From Pseudomonadota bacterium (GTDB taxonomy: Bacteria > Pseudomonadota > Alphaproteobacteria > Rhizobiales > Tepidamorphaceae), in the NCBI GenBank assembly GCA_023458595.1, contig JAEWYT010000195.1:51850-115849 (forward strand): DNA of 64,000 nucleotides, in the 5' to 3' direction. Position numbers and translations under genes: made by a program. This document shows positions 53,006-61,530 of this stretch, one piece after another; position 1 is the stretch's first letter, and every line of letters begins with the position of its first letter. The notes under the pieces are model-generated. The model ran no database searches and was not told the DNA's origin. It saw nothing but the letters and a program-made list of their open reading frames with translations.

Positions 53006-53086
53006 GCTGACCTCGTCACCGAGACAGGTGCCGTGAAGCATCACTTCGCGGCCGGCGTGAAGGTGCAGGAGGGGATCGTGTTTTGA
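53006..53086 (+). pseudogene. Duplicated 3' end of cobO
   Basis: These 81 bases match cobO 52800-52880 at a constant offset of 206 bases with 8 mismatches. Read in its own frame, it gives ADLVTETGAVKHHFAAGVKV and a stop, so five of the changed codons are silent or conservative. The offset is not a multiple of three and there is no start codon, so it is a dead fragment. Confidence 0.88.
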
Positions 53087-53194
53087 GGCGGTGTCGTCTG
53101 GCAAACACCGGCGAAAGGGCTGCCGCGCCGAGGAACGCGGCCGGGGCTGTCCCCGGCCCTTTTCGCAATCCCGGCCCTTTTCGCAATCGTTGTG

Positions 53195-53381
53195 CCGTGC
53201 CGCGACCCCCCTCCCCGACCCTCCCCCACAAGGGGGGAGGGAGCGCTGCGGCCGTGCCAGCTGATCGAAGTTCGTATTGTCCGAGTGAGCCACACACATA
53301 CGGTCGTCGTGCGGACGGGCACGGTGGTCGTTCCCCCTCCCCCCTTGTGGGGGAGGGTCGGGGAGGGGGGTCGCGGCACGG
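53195..53381. repeat. Long inverted repeat before cobQ
   Basis: Left arm starting CCGTGCCGCGACCCCCCTCC (53195) and running through CCCTCCCCCACAAGG to about 53241. The right arm is its inverse, ending TCGCGGCACGG (53371-53381). Arms are about 45 bases and the spacer about 95 bases. A transcript could fold into a very stable stem 45 bases before cobQ. Confidence 0.85.
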
Positions 53382-53426
53382 TAGGGCATCCGCGGCCCGG
53401 ACCCGCCACGTCGGAGCCACCCGCCG

Positions 53427-54890
53427 ATGACCGGCCGGGCCATCATGTTCCAGGGCACCGGCTCCAACGTCGGCAAGTCGCTGCTGGTCGCGGGGCTGTG
53501 CCGGGCGCTGAAGAACCGCGGCGTTTCGGTCGCCCCGTTCAAGCCGCAGAACATGTCGAACAACGCCGCCGTGACGGCGGAGGGCGGCGAGATCGGCCGG
53601 GCGCAGGCGCTGCAGGCGCGGGCGGCGGGGCTGAAGCCCCATGTCGACATGAACCCGGTGCTGCTGAAGCCGCAGAGCGAGACCGGCGCGCAGATCGTGC
53701 TGTGCGGCAAGGTTTTCGGGGCGGCGAAGGCGCGGGAGTTCCAGGCGGTCAAGAAGCAGCTCCTGCCGCATGTGCTCGACAGCTTCGCGCGGCTGAAGGA
53801 GACGGCGGAGATCGTGCTGGTCGAGGGGGCGGGCAGCGCCTCGGAGGTCAACCTGCGGGCAAACGACATCGCCAACATGGGCTTCGCCCGCGCCGCCGAC
53901 GTTCCCGTCGTGCTGATCGGCGACATCGACCGGGGCGGGGTGATCGCGAGCCTCGTCGGCACGAAGACCGTGCTCGACGCGCAGGACGCGGCGATGATCG
54001 TCGGCTTCATCGTCAACCGCATGCGCGGCGATCCGACCCTGTTCGATGACGGCATGGCGGCGATCGCGGCAATGACCGGCTGGGCGAATCTCGGGCTGGT
54101 GCCGCACTTCGCCGAGGCCGGGCGGCTGCCGGCGGAGGATGCCTATGCTCTTTCCGAGCGCGAGCGCGAGCACGGCGCGGGCGGCGGGAAAATCCGCATC
54201 GCCGTGCCGGTGTTGCCGCGCATCGCCAATTTCGACGACCTCGATCCGCTCGCCGCCGAGCCCGACGTCGACCTCGTCATGGTCGAATCCGGTGCGCCGA
54301 TCCCGGTCTGCGATCTCGTCGTCCTGCCGGGCTCGAAGGCGACCATCGCCGACCTGAAGGCGCTGAAGCACGAGGGCTGGGACATCGACATCCGCGCCCA
54401 TGTGCGCCGCGGCGGCCAGGTGCTCGGCCTGTGTGGCGGCTACCAGATGCTGGGCCGGACCGTCGCCGATCCGGAGGGCATCGAGGGCTATCCGGAACGC
54501 GCCGAGGGGCTCGGCCTGCTCGAGGTCGAGACCGTGCTGACGGCGCAGAAGAACCTGGTCGAGGTGGCCGGCGAGACGGTGGCCGACGGGCTGCCCTTCA
54601 AGGGCTACGAGATGCACATGGGCCGCACCACGGGGCCGGCGACCGGGCGGCCGCTGGTGCGGTTCGCCGACGGGCGCCTCGACGGGGCGGTGTCGCCGGA
54701 CGGGCGCGTCGCGGCGACCTACGCGCACGGCTTCTTCGCCGACGACAGGCAGAGGGCGGCATGGCTGAACCGGCTCGGCGGGGTGTCGAGCCTCGCCTAC
54801 GAGGACGGCGTCGACGACGTGCTCGACCGGCTCGCCGGGCATCTGGAAGACCACGTCGATATCGACCGGATCGTCACGTCAGCCAGATGA
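53427..54890 (+). CDS. cobQ: Cobyric acid synthase
   Basis: A 487-residue glutamine amidotransferase that amidates four corrin side chains (b, d, e, g) of adenosylcobyrinate a,c-diamide. Synthetase part: IMFQGTGSNVGKSLLVAGLC, APFKPQNMSNNAAVTAEGGE, IVLVEGAGSASEVNLRANDI and LIGDIDRGGVIASLVGT. Glutaminase part: VVLPGSKATIADLKAL, the Cys in GGQVLGLCGGYQMLGRTV, and the late YAHGFF. It lies beyond the repeat-filled gap after cobO and overlaps the convergent cobD by 17 bases. Confidence 0.95.
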   Translation: MTGRAIMFQGTGSNVGKSLLVAGLCRALKNRGVSVAPFKPQNMSNNAAVTAEGGEIGRAQALQARAAGLKPHVDMNPVLLKPQSETGAQIVLCGKVFGAAKAREFQAVKKQLLPHVLDSFARLKETAEIVLVEGAGSASEVNLRANDIANMGFARAADVPVVLIGDIDRGGVIASLVGTKTVLDAQDAAMIVGFIVNRMRGDPTLFDDGMAAIAAMTGWANLGLVPHFAEAGRLPAEDAYALSEREREHGAGGGKIRIAVPVLPRIANFDDLDPLAAEPDVDLVMVESGAPIPVCDLVVLPGSKATIADLKALKHEGWDIDIRAHVRRGGQVLGLCGGYQMLGRTVADPEGIEGYPERAEGLGLLEVETVLTAQKNLVEVAGETVADGLPFKGYEMHMGRTTGPATGRPLVRFADGRLDGAVSPDGRVAATYAHGFFADDRQRAAWLNRLGGVSSLAYEDGVDDVLDRLAGHLEDHVDIDRIVTSAR

Positions 54891-55857
54891 GAGCGGCGAG
54901 CAGGCCGACCGCGGCGATCTGGATGCCGCAGGCGACGCGGTAGAGATCGAGCGCGCGGCGGATGTCGGCCGCCGTCGCCCCGGCGCGGCCGTCGCCCATC
55001 CAGGGGTCGTCGACGCGGACCTCGCCGTAGACGCGGGGGCCGGCGAGCTTCAGGCCGAGCGCTCCCGCCATCGCCGCTTCCGGCCAGCCGGCGTTGGGCG
55101 ATCTGTGGTGGCGGGCGTCGCGGCGGACGGCCCGGACCGCCGCTTCGGCGTCCATGCCGAGCACCATCGCGGCGAGCGCGATCCAGATCGCGGAAAGGCG
55201 GGAGGCGGGCAGGTTGACGAGGTCGTCGAGGCGGGCGGACGCCCAGCCGAAGGCCCGGTGGCGCTCGCTCCTGTGGCCGATCATCGAATCGGCCGTGTTG
55301 ACCGCCTTGTAGGCGGCGATGCCGGGCAGGCCGAACAGGGCGCACCAGAAGGACGGCGCGACGACGCCGTCGGAGAAGTTCTCCGCCAGGCTCTCGATCG
55401 CCGCGCGCGAGACGCCGGCCTCGTCGAGGCTTTGGGGGTCGCGGCCGACGATGCGCGAGACCGCCGCCCGCCCGCCCGCCACGCCGCCCCTTTCCAGCCG
55501 TACCGCGACGGCTTCCACATGGCGCCACAGGCTTTTCTGGGCGATCAGGGTGGACGCCGCGGCCGCGACGAGGAGCGTCGCGAGAAGGTCCGGCAGGAGG
55601 TCGAAGAGGACGTACTGGACGATCAGCGCCGGCACGATCGCGGCGGCGAGGATGACGGCGAGGGCGAAGATGCCGTTGTCGCGCCGTCTTGCCTCGGGCA
55701 GGTCTTCCGTGTTGAGCCTCTCGTCGAGGCGGTCTATCAGCGCCCCGATCCACATCACCGGATGGCGGATCGCCTCGAAGAGCGGTGCCGGATAGCCGAA
55801 GGCCGCCTCCGCGAGGAGGGCGAGGAAGAGGACGAAGAGATTCGACGCGATGCCCAT
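54874..55857 (-). CDS. cobD: Adenosylcobinamide-phosphate synthase (CbiB/CobD)
   Basis: A 327-residue membrane protein (cbiB in Salmonella nomenclature) that attaches (R)-1-amino-2-propanol or its phosphate to adenosylcobyric acid. It has about five hydrophobic segments. Marks: FEAIRHPVMWIGALIDRLDE, IVGRDPQSLDEAGVSRAAIE, SLAENFSDGVVAPSFWCALF, GIAAYKAVNTADSMIGHRSE and SPNAGWPEAAMAGALGLKL. I use the ATG at 55857 because it begins directly with the first helix. The ATG at 55878 would share a CATG with the divergent cobC start. Confidence 0.93.
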   Translation of the reverse strand: MGIASNLFVLFLALLAEAAFGYPAPLFEAIRHPVMWIGALIDRLDERLNTEDLPEARRRDNGIFALAVILAAAIVPALIVQYVLFDLLPDLLATLLVAAAASTLIAQKSLWRHVEAVAVRLERGGVAGGRAAVSRIVGRDPQSLDEAGVSRAAIESLAENFSDGVVAPSFWCALFGLPGIAAYKAVNTADSMIGHRSERHRAFGWASARLDDLVNLPASRLSAIWIALAAMVLGMDAEAAVRAVRRDARHHRSPNAGWPEAAMAGALGLKLAGPRVYGEVRVDDPWMGDGRAGATAADIRRALDLYRVACGIQIAAVGLLAALIWLT

Positions 55858-55876
55858 GGTCGGGAAGACGGCTAGC

Positions 55877-56884
55877 ATGTTCACGGGCGGTTTTGCAGAG
55901 GGCGATACGGTCCACGGCGGCCGGCTCGCCGAGGCGCGGCGGCTGTTTCCCGACGCGCCCGGGCCGATCGTCGACCTGTCGACCGGCATCAATCCGGTCG
56001 CCTATCCGGTTCCCGACCTGCCGGCGCAGGCCTGGACGCGTCTGCCCGAGCCGTCCGATCTCGCGGCGCTCGAGGCCGTCGCCGCGGCCGCCTACGGAGC
56101 CCGGCCGCAACAGGTCGTCGCGGCGCCGGGGACGCAGATCCTCATTTCGCTGCTGCCGCGCATCGTGCCGCTGAGGACCGTCGCGATCGTCGGGCCGACC
56201 TACGGGGAACACGCCGCCGCATGGGCGCAGGCGGGGGCGAAAGTCGCCGAAATCGGCTCGCCCGACGAGGCGGCCGGGTACGACGGCGTCGTCCTCTGCA
56301 ATCCGAACAACCCCGACGGCCGACGCACCGATCCCGCCGTGCTCGCCGCGCTGGCGCGGGACCTGGCGTCCGCCAGGGGCCTGCTCGTCGTCGACGAGGC
56401 CTTCGCCGATCCGGAGGACGGGCCGCTGAGCCTGATCCCGGACCTGCCGCACGAGGGCGTCGTGGTGCTGCGCTCCTTCGGGAAAACCTACGGGCTCGCG
56501 GGCCTGCGGCTCGGCTTCGCGGTGGCGGGCGGGGGGATCGCCGCGGCGGTCCGCGAGGCGCTCGGGCCGTGGGCGGTCTCGGGGCCGGCGATCGAGATCG
56601 GCCGGCGGGCGCTCGCAGACGGGGCCTGGCTCGAGGCGACGCGCGAGCGCCTGAGGCGCGACTGCGAACGGCTCGACGGTCTCCTGAACGGCGCGGGCCT
56701 GCGCGTCGCCGGCGGAACGCGGCTTTTCCGGCTGGCGGAAGGCCCCGACGCGCCGGCGGTCTTCGACAGGCTCGGCCGGGCGGGGATCTTCGTGCGCCGC
56801 TTCGCCTATCGGGCGGACCGGCTGCGCTTCGGCATTCCGGGCGGCGAGGCCGAATGGGAGCGCCTGGCGGCGGCTTTGGGGTGA
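55877..56884 (+). CDS. cobC: L-threonine-O-3-phosphate decarboxylase
   Basis: A 335-residue class I/II aminotransferase-fold PLP enzyme (cobD in Salmonella nomenclature) that supplies aminopropanol phosphate to the enzyme encoded next door. Signatures: IVDLSTGINPVAYPVPDL, QVVAAPGTQILISLLPR, VVLCNPNNPDGRRTDP, LLVVDEAFADPEDGPLSLI and the PLP Lys in RSFGKTYGLAGLRLGFAVAG. It is divergent from cobD with a gap of at most 19 bases. The cbtBA riboswitch starts about 60 bases after its stop. Confidence 0.93.
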   Translation: MFTGGFAEGDTVHGGRLAEARRLFPDAPGPIVDLSTGINPVAYPVPDLPAQAWTRLPEPSDLAALEAVAAAAYGARPQQVVAAPGTQILISLLPRIVPLRTVAIVGPTYGEHAAAWAQAGAKVAEIGSPDEAAGYDGVVLCNPNNPDGRRTDPAVLAALARDLASARGLLVVDEAFADPEDGPLSLIPDLPHEGVVVLRSFGKTYGLAGLRLGFAVAGGGIAAAVREALGPWAVSGPAIEIGRRALADGAWLEATRERLRRDCERLDGLLNGAGLRVAGGTRLFRLAEGPDAPAVFDRLGRAGIFVRRFAYRADRLRFGIPGGEAEWERLAAALG

Positions 56885-56944
56885 CGCGCGTCGCAAACGC
56901 ACTCGACGGGGGCATTCCCGCTAGGGTACTGTCCGAGTCGGATC

Positions 56945-57110
56945 GGTCCCGAAAGGGCCAAGAGGGAACGCGGTGCCGGAACACTCCGTAAGCCGCGGCT
57001 GTCCCCGCAACTGTAGGCGCCGAGCCGTTCCTCCGTCATCCCACTGGCGCGAGCCGGGAAGGGGGAGGGAAGGCGTTCAAGGCGCGAGCCAGGAGACCTG
57101 CCGGTCCGTG
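56945..57110 (+). ncRNA. Cobalamin (B12) riboswitch controlling cbtBA
   Basis: On the plus strand GGGCCAAGAGGGAACGCGGT (56956-56975), then CCGCGGCTGTCCCCGCAACT (56993-57012), CCCACTGGCGCGAGCCGGGA (57040-57059) and the B12 box GCGAGCCAGGAGACCTGCC (57084-57102) appear in aptamer order. The cbtB start lies about 45 bases downstream, so translation or early transcription can be blocked when B12 is high. Confidence 0.93.
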
Positions 57111-57151
57111 GGACAACTCAAAGCGCCGCCGGTGGAGCGGCAAGACGGGTG

Positions 57152-57334
57152 ATGACGATGACGACTTCGACGACTGCCCCTTCCCAGTCCATGGCCTCGA
57201 CGCGGATCGGCGTCGCCGCGCTGGTGTTCCTGATGGGCGCCGTGCTGGTCTTCGGGGCGGGCTTCGCCTCGCCGCAGGCCCTGCACGATGCCGCGCACGA
57301 CGCACGGCATTCCATGTCCTTCCCCTGCCACTGA
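57152..57334 (+). CDS. cbtB: Cobalt transporter subunit CbtB
   Basis: A 60-residue protein with one membrane helix (IGVAALVFLMGAVLVFGAGFA) and a His-rich C-terminus, LHDAAHDARHSMSFPCH, which can bind metal outside the membrane. This matches the CbtB family, whose genes are usually B12-regulated and adjacent to cbtA. The ATG at 57152 is used; a GTG directly before it (57149) is possible. CbtA follows after 7 bases. Confidence 0.88.
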   Translation: MTMTTSTTAPSQSMASTRIGVAALVFLMGAVLVFGAGFASPQALHDAAHDARHSMSFPCH

Positions 57335-57341
57335 TCGCGCC

Positions 57342-58031
57342 ATGCTGATGCGCATTCTGGCCGCGGGCCTCGTCGGAGGCATCGCCGGCGGCATCGTCGT
57401 GGGCGCGATCGAGTCGGTCATGACGGTTCCCCTCATCCTTCACGCGGAACAGTTCGAGGCGAAGGACGTCGCCAGCGCGGCGCAGATCCTGCTGGTCCAT
57501 ACCCACGGCGCGGAAGCCGCCGCGGGGGAGGGCGGCGATCTCGCGCGGACGGTCCTGACCTATTCGGCGAGCGTCGTCGTCGCGGTCGGGTACGCGTGGA
57601 TGCTGCTCGCCGCCATGTTCCTGAAGGGGTCCGAGATCACCGTTCGCAGCGTCGTGCCGTGGGCGGTCGCGGGCTTCTTCGTGACCGGGCTCGCCCCGGC
57701 CATGGGGCTCGCGCCGGAACTGCCCGGCGCCTCGGCGGCGGCGCTCGAAGCGCGCCAGATCTGGTGGATCGGCACGGCGCTCGCGACGGCAATCGGGCTC
57801 GCGGCGGTCTTCTTCGGGCGCAACGTCGTCTGGGTGATCGCCGGCGTCGTGCTGATCGCCCTGCCGCACGTCATCGGCGCGCCCCAGCCCGAAGCGATGG
57901 AAAGCCTCGTGCCGGCCGAGCTCGCCGGCGAGTTCGCGGCGCGGTCGCTCGGCATCCAGGCGCTGATGTGGGTCATTCCCGCCGTCATCGCCGGGTTTGC
58001 GTTCCAGAGGATGCGTCCGGCGACCGCCTGA
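57342..58031 (+). CDS. cbtA: Cobalt transporter subunit CbtA
   Basis: A 229-residue membrane protein of the CbtA family with about five to six helices. It starts RILAAGLVGGIAGGIVVGAI and has conserved His/Glu-containing loops (LVHTHGAEAAAGEGGDLART, and HVIGAPQPEAMESLVPAELA near the end). With CbtB it is a predicted cobalt importer; the B12 riboswitch upstream supports this. A good terminator follows the stop. Confidence 0.9.
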   Translation: MLMRILAAGLVGGIAGGIVVGAIESVMTVPLILHAEQFEAKDVASAAQILLVHTHGAEAAAGEGGDLARTVLTYSASVVVAVGYAWMLLAAMFLKGSEITVRSVVPWAVAGFFVTGLAPAMGLAPELPGASAAALEARQIWWIGTALATAIGLAAVFFGRNVVWVIAGVVLIALPHVIGAPQPEAMESLVPAELAGEFAARSLGIQALMWVIPAVIAGFAFQRMRPATA

Positions 58032-58054
58032 GCGCGGCCCCATACCCGCAATCG

Positions 58055-58084
58055 AAGCCCGCGAGGTCCGCCCCGCGGGCTTTT
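58055..58084 (+). terminator. Rho-independent terminator after cbtA
   Basis: AAGCCCGCG (58055-58063) pairs with CGCGGGCTT (58074-58082) in a 9-base stem, followed by a TTTT run. Confidence 0.85.
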
Positions 58085-58198
58085 CTGCGCGTTTTTCCGG
58101 AATCTTACCGGGAAGCCTCGAAACGGCGGCGATCGGACGCCCGTTTGTTTACGCGCGGTGATGTAGACGGTCGCCGGAACACCAACCGGAGGCACATC

Positions 58199-58543
58199 AT
58201 GAAAAAGACCCTTCTGCTCGCGGCCGGCGCGGCCGTCCTTGCCCTGTCCGCGGCACCGGCCGAGGCGGGCCCCTACCCCTATTGCGAGGACTACGCGCGC
58301 AACGCCGCCCGTGCCTGGGCTCCGCCGCCGCCGGCGACGGCCTTCGCGGGCGGCGCGGCCGGCGCGATCAGCGGCGCGGTGATCGGCGGCATCATCGACG
58401 GTAGCAAGGGCGCCGGCGCGGGCGCGCTCATCGGCGGCAGCATCGGCGCGATCGCCGGAGCCTCGAAGGGCGAGCGCAAGTACCGGAAAGTCTACAACCG
58501 GGCCTATCAGGACTGCCTGTCCCGCCACCGCTACTACCGCTGA
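58199..58543 (+). CDS. Exported glycine-zipper protein
   Basis: A 114-residue protein. Signal peptide MKKTLLLAAGAAVLALSAAP is cut near AEAGPYPY. The middle is a glycine zipper, AFAGGAAGAISGAVIGGIID and then AGAGALIGGSIGAIAGASKG, which can form a membrane hairpin. Two Cys (residues 30 and 107) lie outside it. The closing KVYNRAYQDCLSRHRYYR is the pattern of small envelope proteins related to the 17-kDa antigen group. The ATG follows CCGGAGG. Function beyond envelope association is unknown. Confidence 0.75.
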   Translation: MKKTLLLAAGAAVLALSAAPAEAGPYPYCEDYARNAARAWAPPPPATAFAGGAAGAISGAVIGGIIDGSKGAGAGALIGGSIGAIAGASKGERKYRKVYNRAYQDCLSRHRYYR

Positions 58544-58591
58544 AGCGATCTCGGCTCCGGCCGGTCCCCCGGAACAACCGGGCGGGGCCGG

Positions 58592-59065
58592 TCAGAACGC
58601 GTGCCGCCGCGCCTTCGTCGCGGCGGCCAGCGCCTTCGGATCGACGGAGAACACGCAGCGCGGCGTTCCGGCGGCGGCCCAGACCCTGTCGAAGCCGAGC
58701 AGCTTCTCGTCGATGACCGTCGGCATGTCGACGGGATGGCCGAGCGGCGGAATGCCGCCGATCGCGTAGCCGGTGATCTCGCGCACGGCGCGGCCGTTCG
58801 GCCGCTTCAGCGGCTCGCCGAGCACGGCGGCCATGCCTTCCTCGTCGACCCGGTTCGCGCCCGAAACGAGCAGCAGGAAGGGCGTCCCGGTGTCGGCGCC
58901 CTGAAACACCAGCGATTTCACGATCTGGGCGACCTCGCAGCCGCAGGCGGCCGCGGCGTCCTCGGCGGTGCGCGTCGAGTCCGGCATCTCGGCTATGGCT
59001 ATGTCGAGCCCGGCGGCTCGCGCGGCTTCGGCGACGCGTCTGGCGCTGTCTGGCAGGTCGTCCAT
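58592..59065 (-). CDS. YbaK/ProX-type aminoacyl-tRNA deacylase
   Basis: A 157-residue YbaK-domain protein. Signatures: CGCEVAQIVKSLVFQGADTG, LLLVSGANRVDEEGMAAVLG, ITGYAIGGIPPLGHP and TVIDEKLLGFDRVWAAAGTP. Such proteins hydrolyse mischarged tRNA (Cys-tRNAPro or Ala-tRNAPro) in the cytoplasm. It is a single gene convergent with the glycine-zipper gene and divergent from the histidine kinase, with 164 bases upstream in which I see no clear promoter. Confidence 0.88.
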   Translation of the reverse strand: MDDLPDSARRVAEAARAAGLDIAIAEMPDSTRTAEDAAAACGCEVAQIVKSLVFQGADTGTPFLLLVSGANRVDEEGMAAVLGEPLKRPNGRAVREITGYAIGGIPPLGHPVDMPTVIDEKLLGFDRVWAAAGTPRCVFSVDPKALAAATKARRHAF

Positions 59066-59229
59066 GGCGGCGCACCATGGCCGACCGGCAATCCGGCGTC
59101 CACCGAAAAAGCACCCGGGTGCGTCGCCGGACCGTCACGGGGGCGCGCGCGGGACCGGACGGCGACTTGACGAGGTCCCGCCAGTCTGAACGACATACTG
59201 CGAGGCCGATCTCTGGAAGGGCTGCGACT

Positions 59230-61521
59230 TTGACCTTCGACGACGAAATCAAGGCTTCCGGACAAGTGGAGAGCCTCGCAGAGGGCTCCTTCAAGCTGAT
59301 CCTCGACAACTGCCCGGTGCCGGTCCTCGCCGCCCGCGTCTCGGACGGCAAGGTGCTCTATCTGACCGCCGCCATGGCGGCCATGATGCGGCTCGGCTCC
59401 GACGGCCCGCCGCTGGTGATCGAGGAATTCGCGATCGACCGCTCCGAGCGCTCGGAATGCCTGCGGCGCATCCGCGAGGACGGCAGCGTCGACAATTTCA
59501 CCATGCATTTCCGCCGGGCGGACGGGACCCGGTTCGTCGGGTCCCTGTCGGCGCGCTTCGTCGAGATCGACGGCGAGCTGACCATCGTCTCCAACCTGAT
59601 CGACATGACCGCGGCGCTCGATCGGGAGGCCGAACTGCGGCGGGCGAACGAGACGCTGGAAGATGCCATCGAAGCCCTCGACGACGGCTTCGTCCTCTAC
59701 GACCCGGGCGACCGGCTGGTGACCTGCAACTCGCGCTACAAGGAATACCACAGCGATTCCGCCGATCTGCTGGTGCCCGGCGCATACTGGCCGGAGGTGA
59801 CCCGGATCCGCGCCGAGCGCGGATTCTTCGTGCGGGCGACAGGCCGCATCGACGAATGGATGGTCGAGCAAATGGCCCAGCGCGGCATCGCCAAGCGGGA
59901 GGAGTTCCCGTCCAAGGACGGCCGCTGGTTCGAGTACTCGCACCGGCCGACGCGGCAGGGCGGCTTCGTCTCCGTCTGGCACGAGATCACCGACCGCAAG
60001 CAGATGGAACGGGCGCTGCGGCAGAGCGAGGAGCACTTCCGCCTTATTGTCGAAGGCCACCCGCTTCCGGTCTGGATGATCGACCTGGGAACCTCCGAGA
60101 TCCTCTACGAGAGTCCTGCCGCCGCCGAACTCTTCGGGCGAAGCTGGCCGTCGACCCAACCGGCCTACACGCGCGATCACTTCACCAATCCCGCCGATCG
60201 CGACCGGCTGACCGGGGAACTGCGCAAGACCGGCTCGCTGCACGACATCGAGCTGCGCATGAGGAAGACCGACGGAACCGAGTTCTGGGCCTCGCTCAAC
60301 GACCGGCTCATCAACTACGACGGCCGCGAGGTGTCGATCACGAGCTTCATCGACCTGACGGCGCGGCGCGAGACGGAGGCCGAGGCGGCCCGGCAGCGCG
60401 AGATCCTGCACCAGAGCGAAAAGCTGAGCGCGCTCGGCGAGCTTCTGTCGAGCGTCGCCCACGAACTCAACAATCCCTTGTCGGTGCTGATCGGCCAGGC
60501 CGTGATGCTGCAGGAGCAGGCCCCCGACGCCGACACGCTGGCGCGAGCGGGGAAGATCGGCGCCGCCGCCGACCGTTGCGCGCGCATCGTCAAGACCTTC
60601 CTGGCGATGGCGCGGCGCAAGTCCGATCAGACCGCGCCGGTCGACGTCAACGCCCTGATCGAGCAGGCGCTCGAATTCACCGCCTATTCGCTGCGGACGA
60701 CCGGCGTCGACGTCCGGCTCGATCTCGCCGACGATCTCCGCATGGTCTATGCCAACGAGGACCAGCTGATCCAGACCTTCACCAACCTGATCGTGAACGC
60801 CGAACAGGCGCTGCGCGGGACGGAGGGGCCGCGCGTGCTGGAGATCACGACGGCTGCGCGGGACGGCGGCGAGGAGGTCGTCATCACCATCGCCGACAAC
60901 GGACCCGGCATTCCGGAGAAGGACCGCTCGCGCATCTTCGAGCCGCTCTTCACCACCAAGCAGGTCGGCGTCGGAACCGGGCTCGGGCTCGCGCTCTGCC
61001 ATCGCATAATCGAGGGCCACGGCGGGTCGATAGAGCTCGAACGCAACAACCGGCCCGGCGCGACGTTCGTGATTCGTCTGTCGCGCGAGGGCGCGCGCAA
61101 CATGGCGGCGGAAAGCGAGCATCCGCAGGCCGGCGAGGAAAGCGAGGGCCTGCGCATCCTCGTCATCGACGACGAGGAGGACGTGGGCTCGGTCATCTGC
61201 GACGCGCTCGAGCTGGACGGACACAGGGTGGATGTCGAGCAGTCGGCGCGCGGCGCGCTCGACCGGCTGAAGGCGCACAGCTACGACATCGTGCTGAGCG
61301 ACATGCGGATGCCCGAGCTCGACGGCGTGTCCTTCCACCGTGTCCTGCAGGAGACCCATCCCGGGCTCGTCGGCCGGCTCGCCTTCATCACGGGAGACAC
61401 GCTGAGCGCCCGCGTCAGCGAATTCCTGGCGCAGCACGACGTCCCCTACATCGAGAAGCCGTTCCTGCCGTCCGACCTGCAGGAGCTCGTCCGTCGCGTC
61501 GTCGCCCGAAGCGAGGGCTGA
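59230..61521 (+). CDS. Hybrid histidine kinase with three PAS domains and a receiver
   Basis: A 763-residue soluble sensor kinase. Three PAS modules lie at about residues 15-135, 145-265 (EALDDGFVLYDPGDRLVTCN) and 275-395 (LPVWMIDLGTSEILYESPAA). The phosphorylated His411 is in SSVAHELNNPLSVLIGQA. The ATPase part has LIVNAEQALR, IADNGPGIPEKDRSRIFEPL and GTGLGLALCHRIIEGHGGS. The C-terminal receiver has acidic IDDEED and the acceptor Asp691 in IVLSDMRMPELDG, ending in IEKPFLPSDL. No membrane helices are present, so it senses an internal signal. The TTG at 59230 follows GGAAGGG by 8 bases. No partner regulator is adjacent. Confidence 0.9.
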   Translation: MTFDDEIKASGQVESLAEGSFKLILDNCPVPVLAARVSDGKVLYLTAAMAAMMRLGSDGPPLVIEEFAIDRSERSECLRRIREDGSVDNFTMHFRRADGTRFVGSLSARFVEIDGELTIVSNLIDMTAALDREAELRRANETLEDAIEALDDGFVLYDPGDRLVTCNSRYKEYHSDSADLLVPGAYWPEVTRIRAERGFFVRATGRIDEWMVEQMAQRGIAKREEFPSKDGRWFEYSHRPTRQGGFVSVWHEITDRKQMERALRQSEEHFRLIVEGHPLPVWMIDLGTSEILYESPAAAELFGRSWPSTQPAYTRDHFTNPADRDRLTGELRKTGSLHDIELRMRKTDGTEFWASLNDRLINYDGREVSITSFIDLTARRETEAEAARQREILHQSEKLSALGELLSSVAHELNNPLSVLIGQAVMLQEQAPDADTLARAGKIGAAADRCARIVKTFLAMARRKSDQTAPVDVNALIEQALEFTAYSLRTTGVDVRLDLADDLRMVYANEDQLIQTFTNLIVNAEQALRGTEGPRVLEITTAARDGGEEVVITIADNGPGIPEKDRSRIFEPLFTTKQVGVGTGLGLALCHRIIEGHGGSIELERNNRPGATFVIRLSREGARNMAAESEHPQAGEESEGLRILVIDDEEDVGSVICDALELDGHRVDVEQSARGALDRLKAHSYDIVLSDMRMPELDGVSFHRVLQETHPGLVGRLAFITGDTLSARVSEFLAQHDVPYIEKPFLPSDLQELVRRVVARSEG

Positions 61522-61530
61522 TACGCCGCC

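Noticed and set aside
52487..53086. A frame that ends in VTETGAVKHHFAAGVKV
   Set aside because: Most of it is an out-of-frame reading of cobO. Only the last 27 codons are meaningful, as the duplicated cobO tail.
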